Assembly (NCBI RefSeq): GCF_004912135.1
Contig: NZ_STGU01000001.1
Location: forward strand, 1 to 64,000
Source of the DNA: Rhizobium rosettiformans W3
GTDB taxonomy: Bacteria > Pseudomonadota > Alphaproteobacteria > Rhizobiales > Rhizobiaceae
Direction of reading: 5' to 3'
DNA: 64,000 bases
Made by a program: the position numbers and the translations under genes. Positions 53,191-62,541 of this stretch are shown piece after piece. Numbering within the stretch: position 1 is the first letter of the stretch; every line of letters starts with the position of its first letter. The notes under the pieces were generated by a model. That model was not told the DNA's origin. It ran no database searches and saw only the letters and a program-made list of their open reading frames with translations.

Positions 53191-54423
53191 ATGGGTATTC
53201 GCAAGCATATCGTCTTCGGCGCCTTGGCGCTTGCCAGTGTCTCCCTGTTCGGGCTTTCCGCCCAGGCAGAAGACGTCAAGATCACCGTCTGGTCGCTCGA
53301 CCGCGACATTCAGCCGGCTCCGAACCTGATCAAGGACTTCAACGCTCTCAACAACGGGATCACGGTGGAGTATCGCCAGATCCAGTTCGACGACGTCGTC
53401 AGCGAGGCGATGCGGGCCTACTCGACGGGGCAGGCACCCGACATCATCGCGATCGACAATCCCGAGCATGCGCTTTTCGCCTCGCGGGGCGCCTTTCTGG
53501 ACCTGACCGACAAGATCGCGGCATCCGATGTGGTGAAACCGGAAAACTACTATCCCGGTCCGCTGAAATCCGTGATGTGGGACGGCAAGTATTTCGGCAT
53601 CCCGAAAGCGACGAACACGATCGCGCTCTACTACAACAAGGACATGTTCAAGGCGGCTGGCCTCGATCCTAACAGCCCGCCGCAGACCTGGGACGCGTTG
53701 GTGGAGGCTGCCCGCAAGCTCACCGATCCCTCCAAGAACGTCTATGGCCTGACCTTCTCGGCAAAGGCCAATGAAGAGGGGACCTTCCAGTTCCTGCCCT
53801 GGGCCCAGATGGGTGGCGGCGGCTACGACAAGATCAATTCCGAGGGGGCCGTAAAGGCGCTCGAAACCTGGAAGCAGATCATCGACGAGAAGCTTGCCTC
53901 TCCGGATACGCTGACCCGCAGCCAGTGGGATTCGACCGGCACCTTCAACTCCGGCAATGCCGCCATGGCCATTTCTGGTCCGTGGGAACTGGACCGCATG
54001 CTGAAGGAGGCAAAGTTCGACTGGGGCGTCGCGCTTCTGCCGGTGCCGCAAGAAGGCGCGGAGCGTTCCTCCGCCATGGGTGACTTCAACTGGGCGATCT
54101 TCTCCAATACGGAGCATCCGGACGAAGCCTTCAAGGTTCTGGAATACTTCGTCTCGCAGGACGACCGCATGTTCAAGGATTTCGGCCAGCTGCCGCCGCG
54201 CTCTGACATCACGATCGCGCCGACCGGTGAGCCTCTGAAGGATGCCGCCCTGAAGGTCTTCATCGAACAGCTTCAGTATGCCCAGCCGCGCGGTCCTCAT
54301 CCGGAATGGCCGAAGATCTCCAAGGCAATCCAGGATGCGATCCAGGCTGCCTTGACCGGCCAGATGTCCGCCAAGGAGGCTCTCGATCAGGCCGCAGAGC
54401 GCATCGACGCCGTCCTCGGCTAA
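53191..54423 (+). CDS. Sugar ABC substrate-binding protein (family 1)
   Basis: The 410-residue protein has a Sec signal ([20 protein letters not shown]...AQA) and the family 1 solute-binding fold ([52 protein letters not shown]). The start follows GAGGAGGAAACC. It lies within the LacI-controlled operon and supplies the two permeases downstream. Confidence 0.92.
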   Translation: MGIRKHIVFGALALASVSLFGLSAQAEDVKITVWSLDRDIQPAPNLIKDFNALNNGITVEYRQIQFDDVVSEAMRAYSTGQAPDIIAIDNPEHALFASRGAFLDLTDKIAASDVVKPENYYPGPLKSVMWDGKYFGIPKATNTIALYYNKDMFKAAGLDPNSPPQTWDALVEAARKLTDPSKNVYGLTFSAKANEEGTFQFLPWAQMGGGGYDKINSEGAVKALETWKQIIDEKLASPDTLTRSQWDSTGTFNSGNAAMAISGPWELDRMLKEAKFDWGVALLPVPQEGAERSSAMGDFNWAIFSNTEHPDEAFKVLEYFVSQDDRMFKDFGQLPPRSDITIAPTGEPLKDAALKVFIEQLQYAQPRGPHPEWPKISKAIQDAIQAALTGQMSAKEALDQAAERIDAVLG

Positions 54424-54429
54424 AGGATC

Positions 54430-54457
54430 GGCAGGCGTGGTGATTGGCGCGCCTGCC
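54430..54457 (+). promoter_or_regulatory. Intercistronic hairpin after the binding-protein gene
   Basis: GGCAGGCG and CGCCTGCC form an 8-bp stem with a 12-base loop just after the binding-protein stop, without a T-run. It may protect the upstream mRNA and raise binding-protein levels. Confidence 0.5.
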
Positions 54458-54540
54458 CAACAAACCTCCCGGAAGGTCGTCCCCGCCATGGTGCGGGGGC
54501 GGCCGGCCCGGACGAGATCACCGGTAGTGCGGAGACATGA

Positions 54541-55443
54541 ATGCGCAAGATCCTGACCAGCCTGACCGACGGGCGGGGCTTCGACCTGGGCCTCGTAACG
54601 CTGCCGCTTGGCTTCCTTTTCCTGATGTCCGGCCTGCCGCTCATCTACAACGTGCTGATGAGCTTTCAGGAAGTCGATATGTTCTCGCTGGGAACCTTCT
54701 TTCGACCCTTTGTCGGCTTTGACAACTATGTGACGCTGTTCTCTCAGCCACAGACCTGGCCAATCCTTTGGAACACGGCACTTTTCGTGGTCGCCTCCAT
54801 CGTCGGTCAGTTCGTCATCGGTTTCTCGCTGGCGCTCTTCTTCTGGGTGAACTTTCCCGGCGCTTCGTGGCTCCGTGGTCTCTTCCTCGTGTCGTGGGTC
54901 ATGCCGGGCCTTGTGGTCGGTGCGATCTGGAACTGGATCCTCTCGGGCGATTTCGGTGTGTTGAACTACATGCTGCGCGAGAGTGGCATCATCTCCAGCA
55001 ATATCTTCTGGCGGTCCGACCCCGACTTTTCGCTCTGGGCGGTGATCATCGCCAATATCTGGCTCGGGACGTCCTTCAACATGATCCTGCTGTCGGTCGG
55101 CCTCTCCGCCATTCCGAAAGACCTTTACGAGGCCGCCGAGCTGGATGGCGCCAATGTCTGGCAAAGGTTCTGGACCATCACGCTTCCGATGATGCGTTCG
55201 ACGATCGGTGCGATCATCTCGCTCGGCTTGATCTTCACCTTGCAACAGTTCGACCTGTTCGCCGCGATCACGTCCGGCGGCCCCAACAATTCGTCCAACG
55301 TCACGCAGTACTGGGCCTGGGATCTATCCTTCCGGCAGTATGACTTCGCTCAGGGTGCCACGATCTCGGTCATCATGATCGTCTTCGTGATGTTCGCCTC
55401 CGTCGTCTATGTGCGTTCGACACGACACGAGGTGCGCGGATGA
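54541..55443 (+). CDS. Sugar ABC permease, MalF type
   Basis: The 300-residue membrane protein has about six helices, the EAA loop (AIPKDLYEAAELDGANVWQRFWTITLPMM) and an ending typical of MalF/UgpA. It follows the binding-protein gene by 117 bp and overlaps the next permease by 4 bp (ATGA). Confidence 0.92.
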   Translation: MRKILTSLTDGRGFDLGLVTLPLGFLFLMSGLPLIYNVLMSFQEVDMFSLGTFFRPFVGFDNYVTLFSQPQTWPILWNTALFVVASIVGQFVIGFSLALFFWVNFPGASWLRGLFLVSWVMPGLVVGAIWNWILSGDFGVLNYMLRESGIISSNIFWRSDPDFSLWAVIIANIWLGTSFNMILLSVGLSAIPKDLYEAAELDGANVWQRFWTITLPMMRSTIGAIISLGLIFTLQQFDLFAAITSGGPNNSSNVTQYWAWDLSFRQYDFAQGATISVIMIVFVMFASVVYVRSTRHEVRG

Positions 55444-56267
55444 GCGAGACCACCCGAAACAGGCTGATGCTGGCGATCGCGCTTGTGCTTGCCGCAATCT
55501 ATCTCTTCCCGCTTTACTGGATGTACATCACCACCCTGAAAAGTGGTTCGGCGATGTTTGCAACACCGCCCAGCTTCTGGCCGTCGGATCCGCAATGGTC
55601 GACCTATGCCTATGTCTGGGAGAGCCGCAATCTCGCCCGCTACATGTGGAATTCGCTGGTCATTGCCGTCGGTGCGGTCAGCCTGATCACGGTGCTCGGC
55701 ACGGGCTGCGCCTATGTGCTTGCCCGTTATCGCAACCGCTGGATCGATGTCGGGCTCTTCCTCATCCTGATGCTGCAGGTTCTGCCGGCCTCGCTGATGA
55801 TCACGCCGATCTTCGTCGGCTTTTCCCAGCTCGGCATGCTCGACTATCCGCGTCTTGCGGTCATCATCGCCATTGCCGCAAAGAGCATGCCCTTTTTCGT
55901 CGTCCTGGTGCGCGCCACCTTCATGAGCGTGCCGATCGAGCTCGAGGAGGCGGCCCTCGTCGATGGCAATTCCCGCATCGGAGCTTTCTTCAACATCGTG
56001 CTGCCGCTTGCCCGAAACGGCATCCTGGTCGCGGCCATCCTGATCTTCATGCAGGCGTTCGGCGAGTTCGTCTATTCGAAGTCGATGATCCAGGCTGCCG
56101 AGCTTCAGCCGGCAAGCGTCGGTCTGAACACCTTCATGGGGCCGAATACCAATGAGTGGAACAATATCATGGCCTTCGCCTCGATCTATGTGACGCCCAT
56201 TCTCGCGGCCTTCGTCCTTCTGCAGCGCCGGATCGTCTCCGGGCTCACGTCTGGAGCTCTCAAATGA
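55440..56267 (+). CDS. Sugar ABC permease, MalG type
   Basis: The 275-residue membrane protein has the EAA loop (SVPIELEEAALVDGNSRIGAFFNIVLPLA) and the family ending LQRRIVSGLTSGALK. It overlaps both neighbours by 4 bp (ATGA), so the permeases and ATPase are translationally coupled. Confidence 0.93.
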   Translation: MSETTRNRLMLAIALVLAAIYLFPLYWMYITTLKSGSAMFATPPSFWPSDPQWSTYAYVWESRNLARYMWNSLVIAVGAVSLITVLGTGCAYVLARYRNRWIDVGLFLILMLQVLPASLMITPIFVGFSQLGMLDYPRLAVIIAIAAKSMPFFVVLVRATFMSVPIELEEAALVDGNSRIGAFFNIVLPLARNGILVAAILIFMQAFGEFVYSKSMIQAAELQPASVGLNTFMGPNTNEWNNIMAFASIYVTPILAAFVLLQRRIVSGLTSGALK

Positions 56268-57340
56268 CCCATCAGATCGAACTTTCCGGCGTCAACAAAT
56301 ACTATGGCGCCTATCACGCGCTGCGGGATATCGACCTAAAGATCAAGAAGGGTGCCTTCGTCGCACTTGTCGGGCCGTCCGGTTGCGGCAAGTCGACCCT
56401 GCTGCGGTCATTGGCCGGGCTCGAGAGCATTTCAGGCGGCGATCTGATCATCGCCGGTGAGCGGATGAATGGTGTGCCGCCGCGAAAGCGGGATCTTGCC
56501 ATGGTGTTTCAGTCCTACGCGCTCTATCCGCATATGACCGTCGAGGAGAACCTCACCTATTCGCTGCGCATTCGCGGCGTGAAGAAGACGGAAGCCAGGA
56601 AGGCCGCAGAGGAAGTGGCCGCAACGACGGGCTTGTCGAACCTCCTGCATCGCTACCCGCGCGAACTCTCCGGTGGTCAGCGTCAGCGCGTTGCGATGAG
56701 CCGGGCGATCATCCGGCATCCCAAGGCCTTCCTGTTCGACGAGCCGCTCTCCAATTTGGATGCTGCGCTTCGCGTCCACATGCGCAAGGAGATCCGCTCG
56801 CTGCATGACCGGCTGGGCGCGACCTCGGTCTATGTCACCCATGACCAGATCGAGGCGATGACCATGGCGGATCATGTCGTCGTCATGCGGCAGGGGGTTA
56901 TCGAACAGCAGGGGGCACCGCTCGAACTCTACGACCGTCCGGTCAACAAGTTCGTGGCGGGCTTCATCGGTTCGCCCGCCATGAATTTCATACCGGCGAC
57001 CGTCGGCGCCGATGGCAAATCGCTGGCGCTTGACCTCGGCACGCCGCAGATGATCGCGCTTGATCGCCCGGTCCCGTCATCGTCACGGCTGCTTGTCGGA
57101 TTGCGGCCCGAGCATCTGCGGCTGGTTCCGGACAGCGAGGCGCAAATCCGGCTGCCGGTTGGCATTGTCGAGAGCACGGGGTCGATGACCTACATTACCT
57201 CGGCCGGCCAACCGGAGATCAATGTGGTCGTTTCCGAACGCCAGTCGCTGCGTCATGGAGACACGATGGCGCTCGGCTTCGATCCGGCTCATCTGCATCT
57301 GTTCGATGCCGAGACCGAGCAGCGGATCGAGGTTGCCTGA
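56264..57340 (+). CDS. Sugar ABC transporter ATPase, MalK/UgpC type
   Basis: The 358-residue ATPase has Walker A GPSGCGKST, signature LSGGQRQRVAMSRAI, Walker B AFLFDEPLSNLDA and a C-terminal TOBE domain (LLVGLRPEHLRLV). It starts inside the permease stop; the frame is open upstream as an overlap only. It is last in the LacI-controlled operon, 13 bp from the convergent glnT-type stop. Confidence 0.93.
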   Translation: MTHQIELSGVNKYYGAYHALRDIDLKIKKGAFVALVGPSGCGKSTLLRSLAGLESISGGDLIIAGERMNGVPPRKRDLAMVFQSYALYPHMTVEENLTYSLRIRGVKKTEARKAAEEVAATTGLSNLLHRYPRELSGGQRQRVAMSRAIIRHPKAFLFDEPLSNLDAALRVHMRKEIRSLHDRLGATSVYVTHDQIEAMTMADHVVVMRQGVIEQQGAPLELYDRPVNKFVAGFIGSPAMNFIPATVGADGKSLALDLGTPQMIALDRPVPSSSRLLVGLRPEHLRLVPDSEAQIRLPVGIVESTGSMTYITSAGQPEINVVVSERQSLRHGDTMALGFDPAHLHLFDAETEQRIEVA

Positions 57341-57353
57341 CTTGGATCAAGCG

Positions 57354-58661
57354 TCAGACATCGAGGGTTGTCTGGCGCTCCCAGGCGGTGAAATGACCGC
57401 AATAGCTGTTCCATTCGTCATGCTTGAGCTTCAGGTAGGCCTCGGAGAACTGAGAGCCGAGCGCTGACTTCAACTCATCGTCCTGCTCCAGAGCGCGCAG
57501 CGCGTCGAGCAGGTTCAGAGGCAGCCTCGGCGCATCCTTCACCGTATGGCCATCGCGGTACATGTCGATGTCATAGTGGGGGCCGGGATCGGCATTGCTC
57601 TTGAGGCCGCTCAGACCCGCCGCGATGATGATCGCCTGCAGCAGATATGGGTTCACTGCGCCGTCGGGCAGGCGGAGTTCGAAGCGACCGGGGCCGGGCA
57701 CGCGGACCATATGGGTCCGGTTGTTGCCGGTCCAGGTGACGGTGTTGGGTGCCCAGGTGGCGCCTGAGACCGTGCGTGGCGCGTTTATGCGCTTGTAAGA
57801 ATTGACCGTCGGATTGGTGATCGCAGCCAATGCCGAGGCGTGTTTCATGATGCCGCCGAGGAAGGTCTTGCCCTTGGCCGAGAGGCCGAAGGGCATGTCC
57901 CTGTCGGCGAAGACATTCACCTTGCCGTCGGGATCCCAGACCGAGATATGCGCATGGCAGCCATTGCCGGTTAGGCCCTTGAAGGGTTTCGGCATGAAGG
58001 TCGCGCGCAGCCCATGCTTCTCGGCGACGGATTTGACCATGAACTTGAAGAAGGAATGCTTGTCCGCCGTCTTCAGGGCATCGTCATATTCCCAGTTCAT
58101 TTCGAACTGGCCGTTCGCGTCCTCATGGTCGTTCTGGTAAGGCTTCCAGCCAAGCGCCAGCATGTGGTCGCAGATCTCGGCGATGACGTCGTAGCGGCGC
58201 ATCAGCGCCTGCTGGTCGTAGCATGGCTTGTCGGCGGTATCGTACTGATCCGAGATCATCTCGCCGTCAGCGGAGATCAGGAAGAATTCTGCCTCGACCC
58301 CGGTCTTGACGCGAAGCCCCATATCCGCGGCTTCTGCCACCAGCTTTTTCAACACCACGCGCGGCGCCTGGGCGACGGGCTGGTCGTCCATCATGCAGTC
58401 GGCAGCGACCCAGGCGACCTCAGGCTTCCACGGCAGCTGGATGACGGATGAGGCGTCAGGGATGGCGAAAAGATCGGGATGAGCCGGCGTCAGATCGAGC
58501 CAGGTGGCAAAGCCGGCAAAGCCTGCGCCTTCCTTCTGCATATCGGCGATGGCCTGAGCGGGGACCAGCTTGGCGCGCTGGGCGCCAAAGAGGTCGGTAT
58601 AGCTGATCATGAAGTATTTGATGCCTCGCTCCTTGGCGAAGCCTGCCAGATCCTGTGTCAC
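57354..58661 (-). CDS. glnT: Glutamine synthetase-family ligase (GlnT/GmaS type)
   Basis: The 435-residue ATP-dependent ligase has glutamine synthetase features: GVEAEFFLIS, GQFEMNWEYDDALKTADKH, GNGCHAHISVWD and the substrate-site NSYKRIN and GPGRFELRLPDGAVNPYL. The GlnT/GmaS branch joins glutamate with ammonia or methylamine (gamma-glutamylmethylamide). Its place behind three N-methylglutamate-synthase-like genes favours the GmaS role, but the standard GlnT activity is not excluded. It starts with GTG behind AGGGGAA, after an intercistronic hairpin. Confidence 0.88.
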   Translation of the reverse strand: MTQDLAGFAKERGIKYFMISYTDLFGAQRAKLVPAQAIADMQKEGAGFAGFATWLDLTPAHPDLFAIPDASSVIQLPWKPEVAWVAADCMMDDQPVAQAPRVVLKKLVAEAADMGLRVKTGVEAEFFLISADGEMISDQYDTADKPCYDQQALMRRYDVIAEICDHMLALGWKPYQNDHEDANGQFEMNWEYDDALKTADKHSFFKFMVKSVAEKHGLRATFMPKPFKGLTGNGCHAHISVWDPDGKVNVFADRDMPFGLSAKGKTFLGGIMKHASALAAITNPTVNSYKRINAPRTVSGATWAPNTVTWTGNNRTHMVRVPGPGRFELRLPDGAVNPYLLQAIIIAAGLSGLKSNADPGPHYDIDMYRDGHTVKDAPRLPLNLLDALRALEQDDELKSALGSQFSEAYLKLKHDEWNSYCGHFTAWERQTTLDV

Positions 58662-58705
58662 GTCGTTCCCCTGTTTTTATGGATTGAGACACATCGGTTG
58701 AAAGA

Positions 58706-58744
58706 AGAATGGCCGCATCCGTGGTATCAGGATGCGGCCATTCT
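58706..58744 (-). terminator. Strong hairpin between the glutamate-synthase-like gene and glnT
   Basis: A perfect 15-bp stem (arms 58706-58720 and 58730-58744) with a 9-base loop begins 5 bases after the upstream stop and is followed on the transcript by TCTTTC. It may be a partial terminator that lowers glnT expression relative to the upstream genes. Confidence 0.6.
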
Positions 58745-58749
58745 GGTGG

Positions 58750-60078
58750 TTAGAAGCCTCCCTTTCCGGGATACCAGCTGGTGCCGGCAAGAGGCACCTG
58801 GGCCATGGCGGCGGCCTCCATCGTGAGCGCACAGAGGTCCTCCGGCTCCAGATTGTGGAGCTTGTTTTTGCCGCAGGCGCGGGCGATGGTCTGCGCCTCC
58901 AGCGTCATGACCTTCAGATAGTTGGCGAGCCGCCGTCCGGCCGCGACCGGGTCGAGGCGAGCGGCGAGCTCGGGATCCTGGGTGGTGATGCCGGCGGGGT
59001 CCTTGCCCTCGTGCCAGTCGTCATAGGCACCGGCGGTGGTGCCGAGCTTCTGGTATTCCTCTTCCCATTTCGGGTCGTTGTCGCCGATCGCGACGAGCGC
59101 TGCCGTGCCGATCGCCACCGCATCAGCGCCAAGGGCCAGGGCCTTCGCGACATCGGCGCCGGAGCGGATACCGCCCGAGATCACGAGCTGCACCTTGCGA
59201 TGCATGCCGAGGTCCTGGAGTGCCTGGACGGCCGGGCGGATGCAGGCGAGGGTTGGCATGCCGACATTCTCAATGAAGACGTCCTGGGTCGCCGCTGTCC
59301 CGCCCTGCATGCCGTCGAGCACCACCACATCGGCGCCGGCCTTCACCGCAAGCGCCGTATCATAATAGGGGCGGGCGCCGCCAACCTTCACATAGATCGG
59401 CTTCTCCCAGTCGGTGATCTCCCGCAGTTCGAGGATCTTGATCTCGAGATCGTCGGGGCCGGTCCAGTCCGGATGGCGGCAGGCGGAACGCTGGTCGATG
59501 CCCATGGGCAGGTTGCGCATCTGGGCGACGCGATCGGAGATCTTCTGGCCAAGCAGCATGCCGCCGCCGCCAGGCTTTGCTCCCTGGCCAACCACCACTT
59601 CGATCGCGTCGGCGCGGCGCAGATCCCGAGGGTTCATGCCGTAGCGGGAGGGAAGATACTGGTAGACCAGCTTTTCGGAATGGCCGCGCTCCTCGTCGGT
59701 CATGCCGCCGTCGCCTGTTGTGGTCGAGGTGCCGGCAAGCGTCGCGCCGCGGCCCAGCGCTTCCTTGGCGTTGCCGGACAGCGCGCCGAAGCTCATGCCG
59801 GCAATGGTGATCGGGATCTTCAGTTCGATCGGCTTCTTCGCAAAGCGCGTGCCGAGAACCACCGAGGTATCGCATTTCTCGCGATAGCCTTCGAGCGGAT
59901 AACGCGAGATCGAGGCACCGAGGAAAAGCAGGTCGTCGAAATGCGGGACCTTGCGTTTGGTGCCGCCGCCGCGAATGTCATAGATGCCGGTGGCGGCCGC
60001 ACGGCGGATTTCGGCGAGCGTGTGGTCATCGAAGGTGGCGGACTTGCGCGGCGGGGTGAAGGGGTTGTGGTAGCTCAT
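58750..60078 (-). CDS. glxD: FMN-binding glutamate synthase-like subunit (N-methylglutamate synthase, GlxD/MgsC type)
   Basis: The 442-residue protein matches the FMN-binding synthase domain of GltB: AGMSFGALSGNAKEALGRGA, TGDGGM, GQGAKPGGGGMLLGQKI, VVLDGMQGGTAA and the phosphate site ISGGIRSGADVAKALALGAD. At the place of the GltB 3Fe-4S cysteines it reads YDDWHEGKDPAGITTQ, without cysteine. With the two upstream subunits it could form N-methylglutamate from methylamine carried on glutamine-like donors. The start at 60078 gives the conserved MSYHNPF beginning. Confidence 0.87.
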   Translation of the reverse strand: MSYHNPFTPPRKSATFDDHTLAEIRRAAATGIYDIRGGGTKRKVPHFDDLLFLGASISRYPLEGYREKCDTSVVLGTRFAKKPIELKIPITIAGMSFGALSGNAKEALGRGATLAGTSTTTGDGGMTDEERGHSEKLVYQYLPSRYGMNPRDLRRADAIEVVVGQGAKPGGGGMLLGQKISDRVAQMRNLPMGIDQRSACRHPDWTGPDDLEIKILELREITDWEKPIYVKVGGARPYYDTALAVKAGADVVVLDGMQGGTAATQDVFIENVGMPTLACIRPAVQALQDLGMHRKVQLVISGGIRSGADVAKALALGADAVAIGTAALVAIGDNDPKWEEEYQKLGTTAGAYDDWHEGKDPAGITTQDPELAARLDPVAAGRRLANYLKVMTLEAQTIARACGKNKLHNLEPEDLCALTMEAAAMAQVPLAGTSWYPGKGGF

Positions 60079-60092
60079 GGCCGGTCCTCGCC

Positions 60093-60779
60093 TCAATACG
60101 CGTCGGCATTGTCGATGTTGAAATTGTAGAGCTTGCGGGCCGAACCGTAGCGCTTGAACTCCTCGGGCTTGGCATGCGTCACGCCGGCTTTGGCCAGCAG
60201 TTCGGCGAGCTTTGCGAGATGCTCCGGGCGCATTTCCTTCTCAATGCAGTCGGCACCGAGGCTTCTCACCGAGCCGCGCACGAAGAGCTTTGCCTCGTAG
60301 ATGCTGTCGCCAAGCGCTTCGCCGGCGTCGCCGCAGACGACGAGGTGGCCGGACTGGCCCATGAAGGCCGACATGTGGCCGATCGAGCCGTGCACGACAA
60401 TGTCGATGCCCTTCATCGAAATACCGCAGCGGGAGGCGGCATTGCCCTTGATGACGAGTAGGCCGCCGCGACCGGTGGCACCGGCATATTGCGAAGCGTC
60501 GCCCTCAATGACCACCGTGCCGGACATCATGTTTTCGGCAACGCCCGGGCCGGCAGAGCCATGGATGGTGACGGTACCGCCGTCATTCATGCCGGCGCAG
60601 TAATAGCCGACCGAGCCCTTTACCTCGACCGTCACAGGCGCATCGATGCCGACGGCAACAGCATGGTGGCCCCGCGGGTTCACCACTTCGAACAGGGTGT
60701 CGTTCGAGCCTTCGCCGAGATTGTGGAGCGCGCTGTTCAGTTCTCGAAGCGGGGTATGGGAGAGGTCGAAGATTGGCAC
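60093..60779 (-). CDS. glxC: GXGXG-repeat glutamate synthase-like subunit (GlxC/MgsB type)
   Basis: The 228-residue protein corresponds to the GltB C-terminal beta-helix built of G-x-x-G-x-x-x-G repeats, seen in GSVGYYCAGMNDGGTVTIHG, GVAENMMSGTVVIEG and GRGGLLVIKGNA. This part is structural in glutamate synthase and fixes the ammonia channel. It lies between the amidotransferase-like and FMN subunit genes, 26 bp behind the former. Confidence 0.88.
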   Translation of the reverse strand: MPIFDLSHTPLRELNSALHNLGEGSNDTLFEVVNPRGHHAVAVGIDAPVTVEVKGSVGYYCAGMNDGGTVTIHGSAGPGVAENMMSGTVVIEGDASQYAGATGRGGLLVIKGNAASRCGISMKGIDIVVHGSIGHMSAFMGQSGHLVVCGDAGEALGDSIYEAKLFVRGSVRSLGADCIEKEMRPEHLAKLAELLAKAGVTHAKPEEFKRYGSARKLYNFNIDNADAY

Positions 60780-60805
60780 TGTGCAAGCTTTCTCGGTATC
60801 GCGGA

Positions 60806-61711
60806 TCAGGCGGCCTTTTCGTGGTCCCAGAAATAGACGGTTGCGGGCTCCGGCTCCCAGACGCGGGCGGTCTCGATACCAGGCAGATTGACGAGCGCCC
60901 GGTATTCCGAGCCGAAAGCGACATACTGGTCGGTCTCGGCCATGACGGCGGGCTTGCAGGCGATCGGGTCGCGCACCACGCCGAAACCGGTCTTTGTGCC
61001 GACGACGAAGGTGAAGAAGCCGTCGAGATCATCGAGAGCGCCGGTGAGTGCCTGACCCAGGTCCTTGCCCTTGGCCATCTCGGCTGTGAGATAGGCAGCG
61101 GCGACTTCGCTATCGTTCTGGGTCTCGAAGGACATGCCTTCGCGGATGAGCTCGCGGCGCAGGTTGTTGTGGTTCGACAGCGAGCCATTGTGCACGAGGC
61201 ATTGGTCGGCACCTGTCGAGAAGGGGTGCGCGCCGAGCGTCGTGACGGCGCTTTCGGTCGCCATGCGGGTATGGCCGATTCCGTGGGTGCCGCCCATGGC
61301 GCGGACGCCGAAACGCTGCACGACATCCTTGGGAAGGCCGACTTCCTTGAAGATCTCGACGCTTTCCCCGGAGCCCATGATGCGGACATTGGGGCGGATA
61401 TCTCTGAGGATGTCCCGGATCTCGCTCAGCCGGCCGGCGTCGATAGAGATCACCGCGTGTGTGCTCTTGACCGCAACGTCTGTATCCATGCCGACCTTGG
61501 CCAGATCATCGGCGAGATCAGAAAAATCGCTCTCGGGCGCGGAAGACTGGATGGTCACCTTGGCCTTTTTCCCGTCAACGCCGCCATAGATCGCGATGCC
61601 GGCCGAATCCGGCCCGCGATCGGTCATGGTGATCAGCATGTCGGAGAGAAGATCGCCGAGCCGGGGCTCCAGCGCCTTGTCCTTGAGAAACAGACCTACA
61701 ATGCCGCACAT
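60806..61711 (-). CDS. glxB: Class II glutamine amidotransferase-like subunit (GlxB/MgsA type)
   Basis: The 301-residue protein begins MCGIVGLF, putting the nucleophile Cys2 at the processed N-terminus as in class II (Ntn) amidotransferases, with GGTHGIGHTRMATESAVT and HNGSLSNHNNLRRELI as substrate-site motifs. It corresponds to the GltB amidotransferase domain made as a separate chain. I chose 61711 because Cys must be residue 2. It is first in the operon, divergent from nothing: the XRE regulator gene lies upstream in the same direction. Confidence 0.9.
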   Translation of the reverse strand: MCGIVGLFLKDKALEPRLGDLLSDMLITMTDRGPDSAGIAIYGGVDGKKAKVTIQSSAPESDFSDLADDLAKVGMDTDVAVKSTHAVISIDAGRLSEIRDILRDIRPNVRIMGSGESVEIFKEVGLPKDVVQRFGVRAMGGTHGIGHTRMATESAVTTLGAHPFSTGADQCLVHNGSLSNHNNLRRELIREGMSFETQNDSEVAAAYLTAEMAKGKDLGQALTGALDDLDGFFTFVVGTKTGFGVVRDPIACKPAVMAETDQYVAFGSEYRALVNLPGIETARVWEPEPATVYFWDHEKAA

Positions 61712-61720
61712 GGCCACGCC

Positions 61721-61737
61721 CTCCAAAGTCTCTGGAG
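61721..61737 (-). promoter_or_regulatory. Dyad overlapping the glxB ribosome-binding site
   Basis: CTCCA and TGGAG form a 5-7-5 inverted repeat; the GGAG half is part of the ribosome-binding site on the transcript, ten bases before the ATG. Folding would hide it. The stem is short, so this may be chance. Confidence 0.3.
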
Positions 61738-61800
61738 AAAGGGCTAGCAGCGGCATCCGAAAAAATCAATCGAAAGGAATAAAGTTTTCCTGAAGGGCAA

Positions 61801-62460
61801 CTAGCGTCGCTGCGGATAGGAGATGATCGAGAGATAGCGGGCCGGCAATTTCACCAGTTCTTCCGGCCCGTGTGGAGCGTCAGCGTCGAAGAAAAGGCTG
61901 TCGCCTGCCTGCATCCGGTAGAGGCTGTCACCGTGGCGATAGACCACTTCGCCCTCGAGCATGTAGAGAAACTCCATGCCCTCGTGCTGAAAGGTCGGGA
62001 AGATGTCCGATTCAGCGTTGAGCGTGATGAGGTAGGGCTCCACCACGACACCCGATGTGTTGTTCTCGATATGGCCGAGCAGGCTGTAGTGGTGACCGGC
62101 GCGGGTTCCGCGTCTCTCCAGATTGACCCCTTCACCCGCCTTCACGAAACTTGCCGATTTCGGCTCCTCGAAGCCACGGAAGAAGGCGGTGATCGGCATG
62201 CCCAGTGCCTTCGACAGCGCCTGAAGCGTGGTCAGCGAAGGCGAGATGTTGCCGTTCTCGATCTTCGAGAGCATGCCGACCGACATGCCAGTCGCAGCAG
62301 CGAGGTCTGCCACAGTGATACCGAGTTTCTTGCGATAGGTGCGCACCTCGTGGCCGATCGCCATTTCGAGATTGTTGGCGCGAGGCTCACGAACGGCATG
62401 AGGATCCTGCGTCAGTGCAGGCTTCGAAGCACCGGGCGCTGTCTTGGTCTTCTTGGCCAT
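61801..62460 (-). CDS. XRE-family regulator with cupin domain
   Basis: The 219-residue protein has an XRE helix-turn-helix (about residues 33-90: VRTYRKKLGITVADLAAATGMSVGMLSKIENGNISPSLTTLQALSKAL) and a C-terminal cupin (about 145-215: FPTFQHEGMEFLYMLEGEVVYRHGDSLYRMQAGDSLFFDADAPHG). Such regulators sense small amines or amino acid derivatives. It lies 89 bp upstream of and in the same direction as the glx-type operon and probably controls it. The N-terminus is Lys/Pro-rich and likely disordered. Confidence 0.9.
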   Translation of the reverse strand: MAKKTKTAPGASKPALTQDPHAVREPRANNLEMAIGHEVRTYRKKLGITVADLAAATGMSVGMLSKIENGNISPSLTTLQALSKALGMPITAFFRGFEEPKSASFVKAGEGVNLERRGTRAGHHYSLLGHIENNTSGVVVEPYLITLNAESDIFPTFQHEGMEFLYMLEGEVVYRHGDSLYRMQAGDSLFFDADAPHGPEELVKLPARYLSIISYPQRR

Positions 62461-62541
62461 AAATCCTCCTCACACTCCGCCAACGTCACCCGATGCCTTA
62501 GCGGATTCTGCGCGTCAGCCCAATGCTCCGCTATCCGTTCG

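Noticed and set aside
53080..55245. 721-codon open frame antisense to the sugar SBP and permease
   Set aside because: No domain is recognisable and both genes on the other strand have signal peptides, motifs and ribosome-binding sites. The same applies to long antisense frames at 13371-15071, 26253-28229 and 16179-17594.
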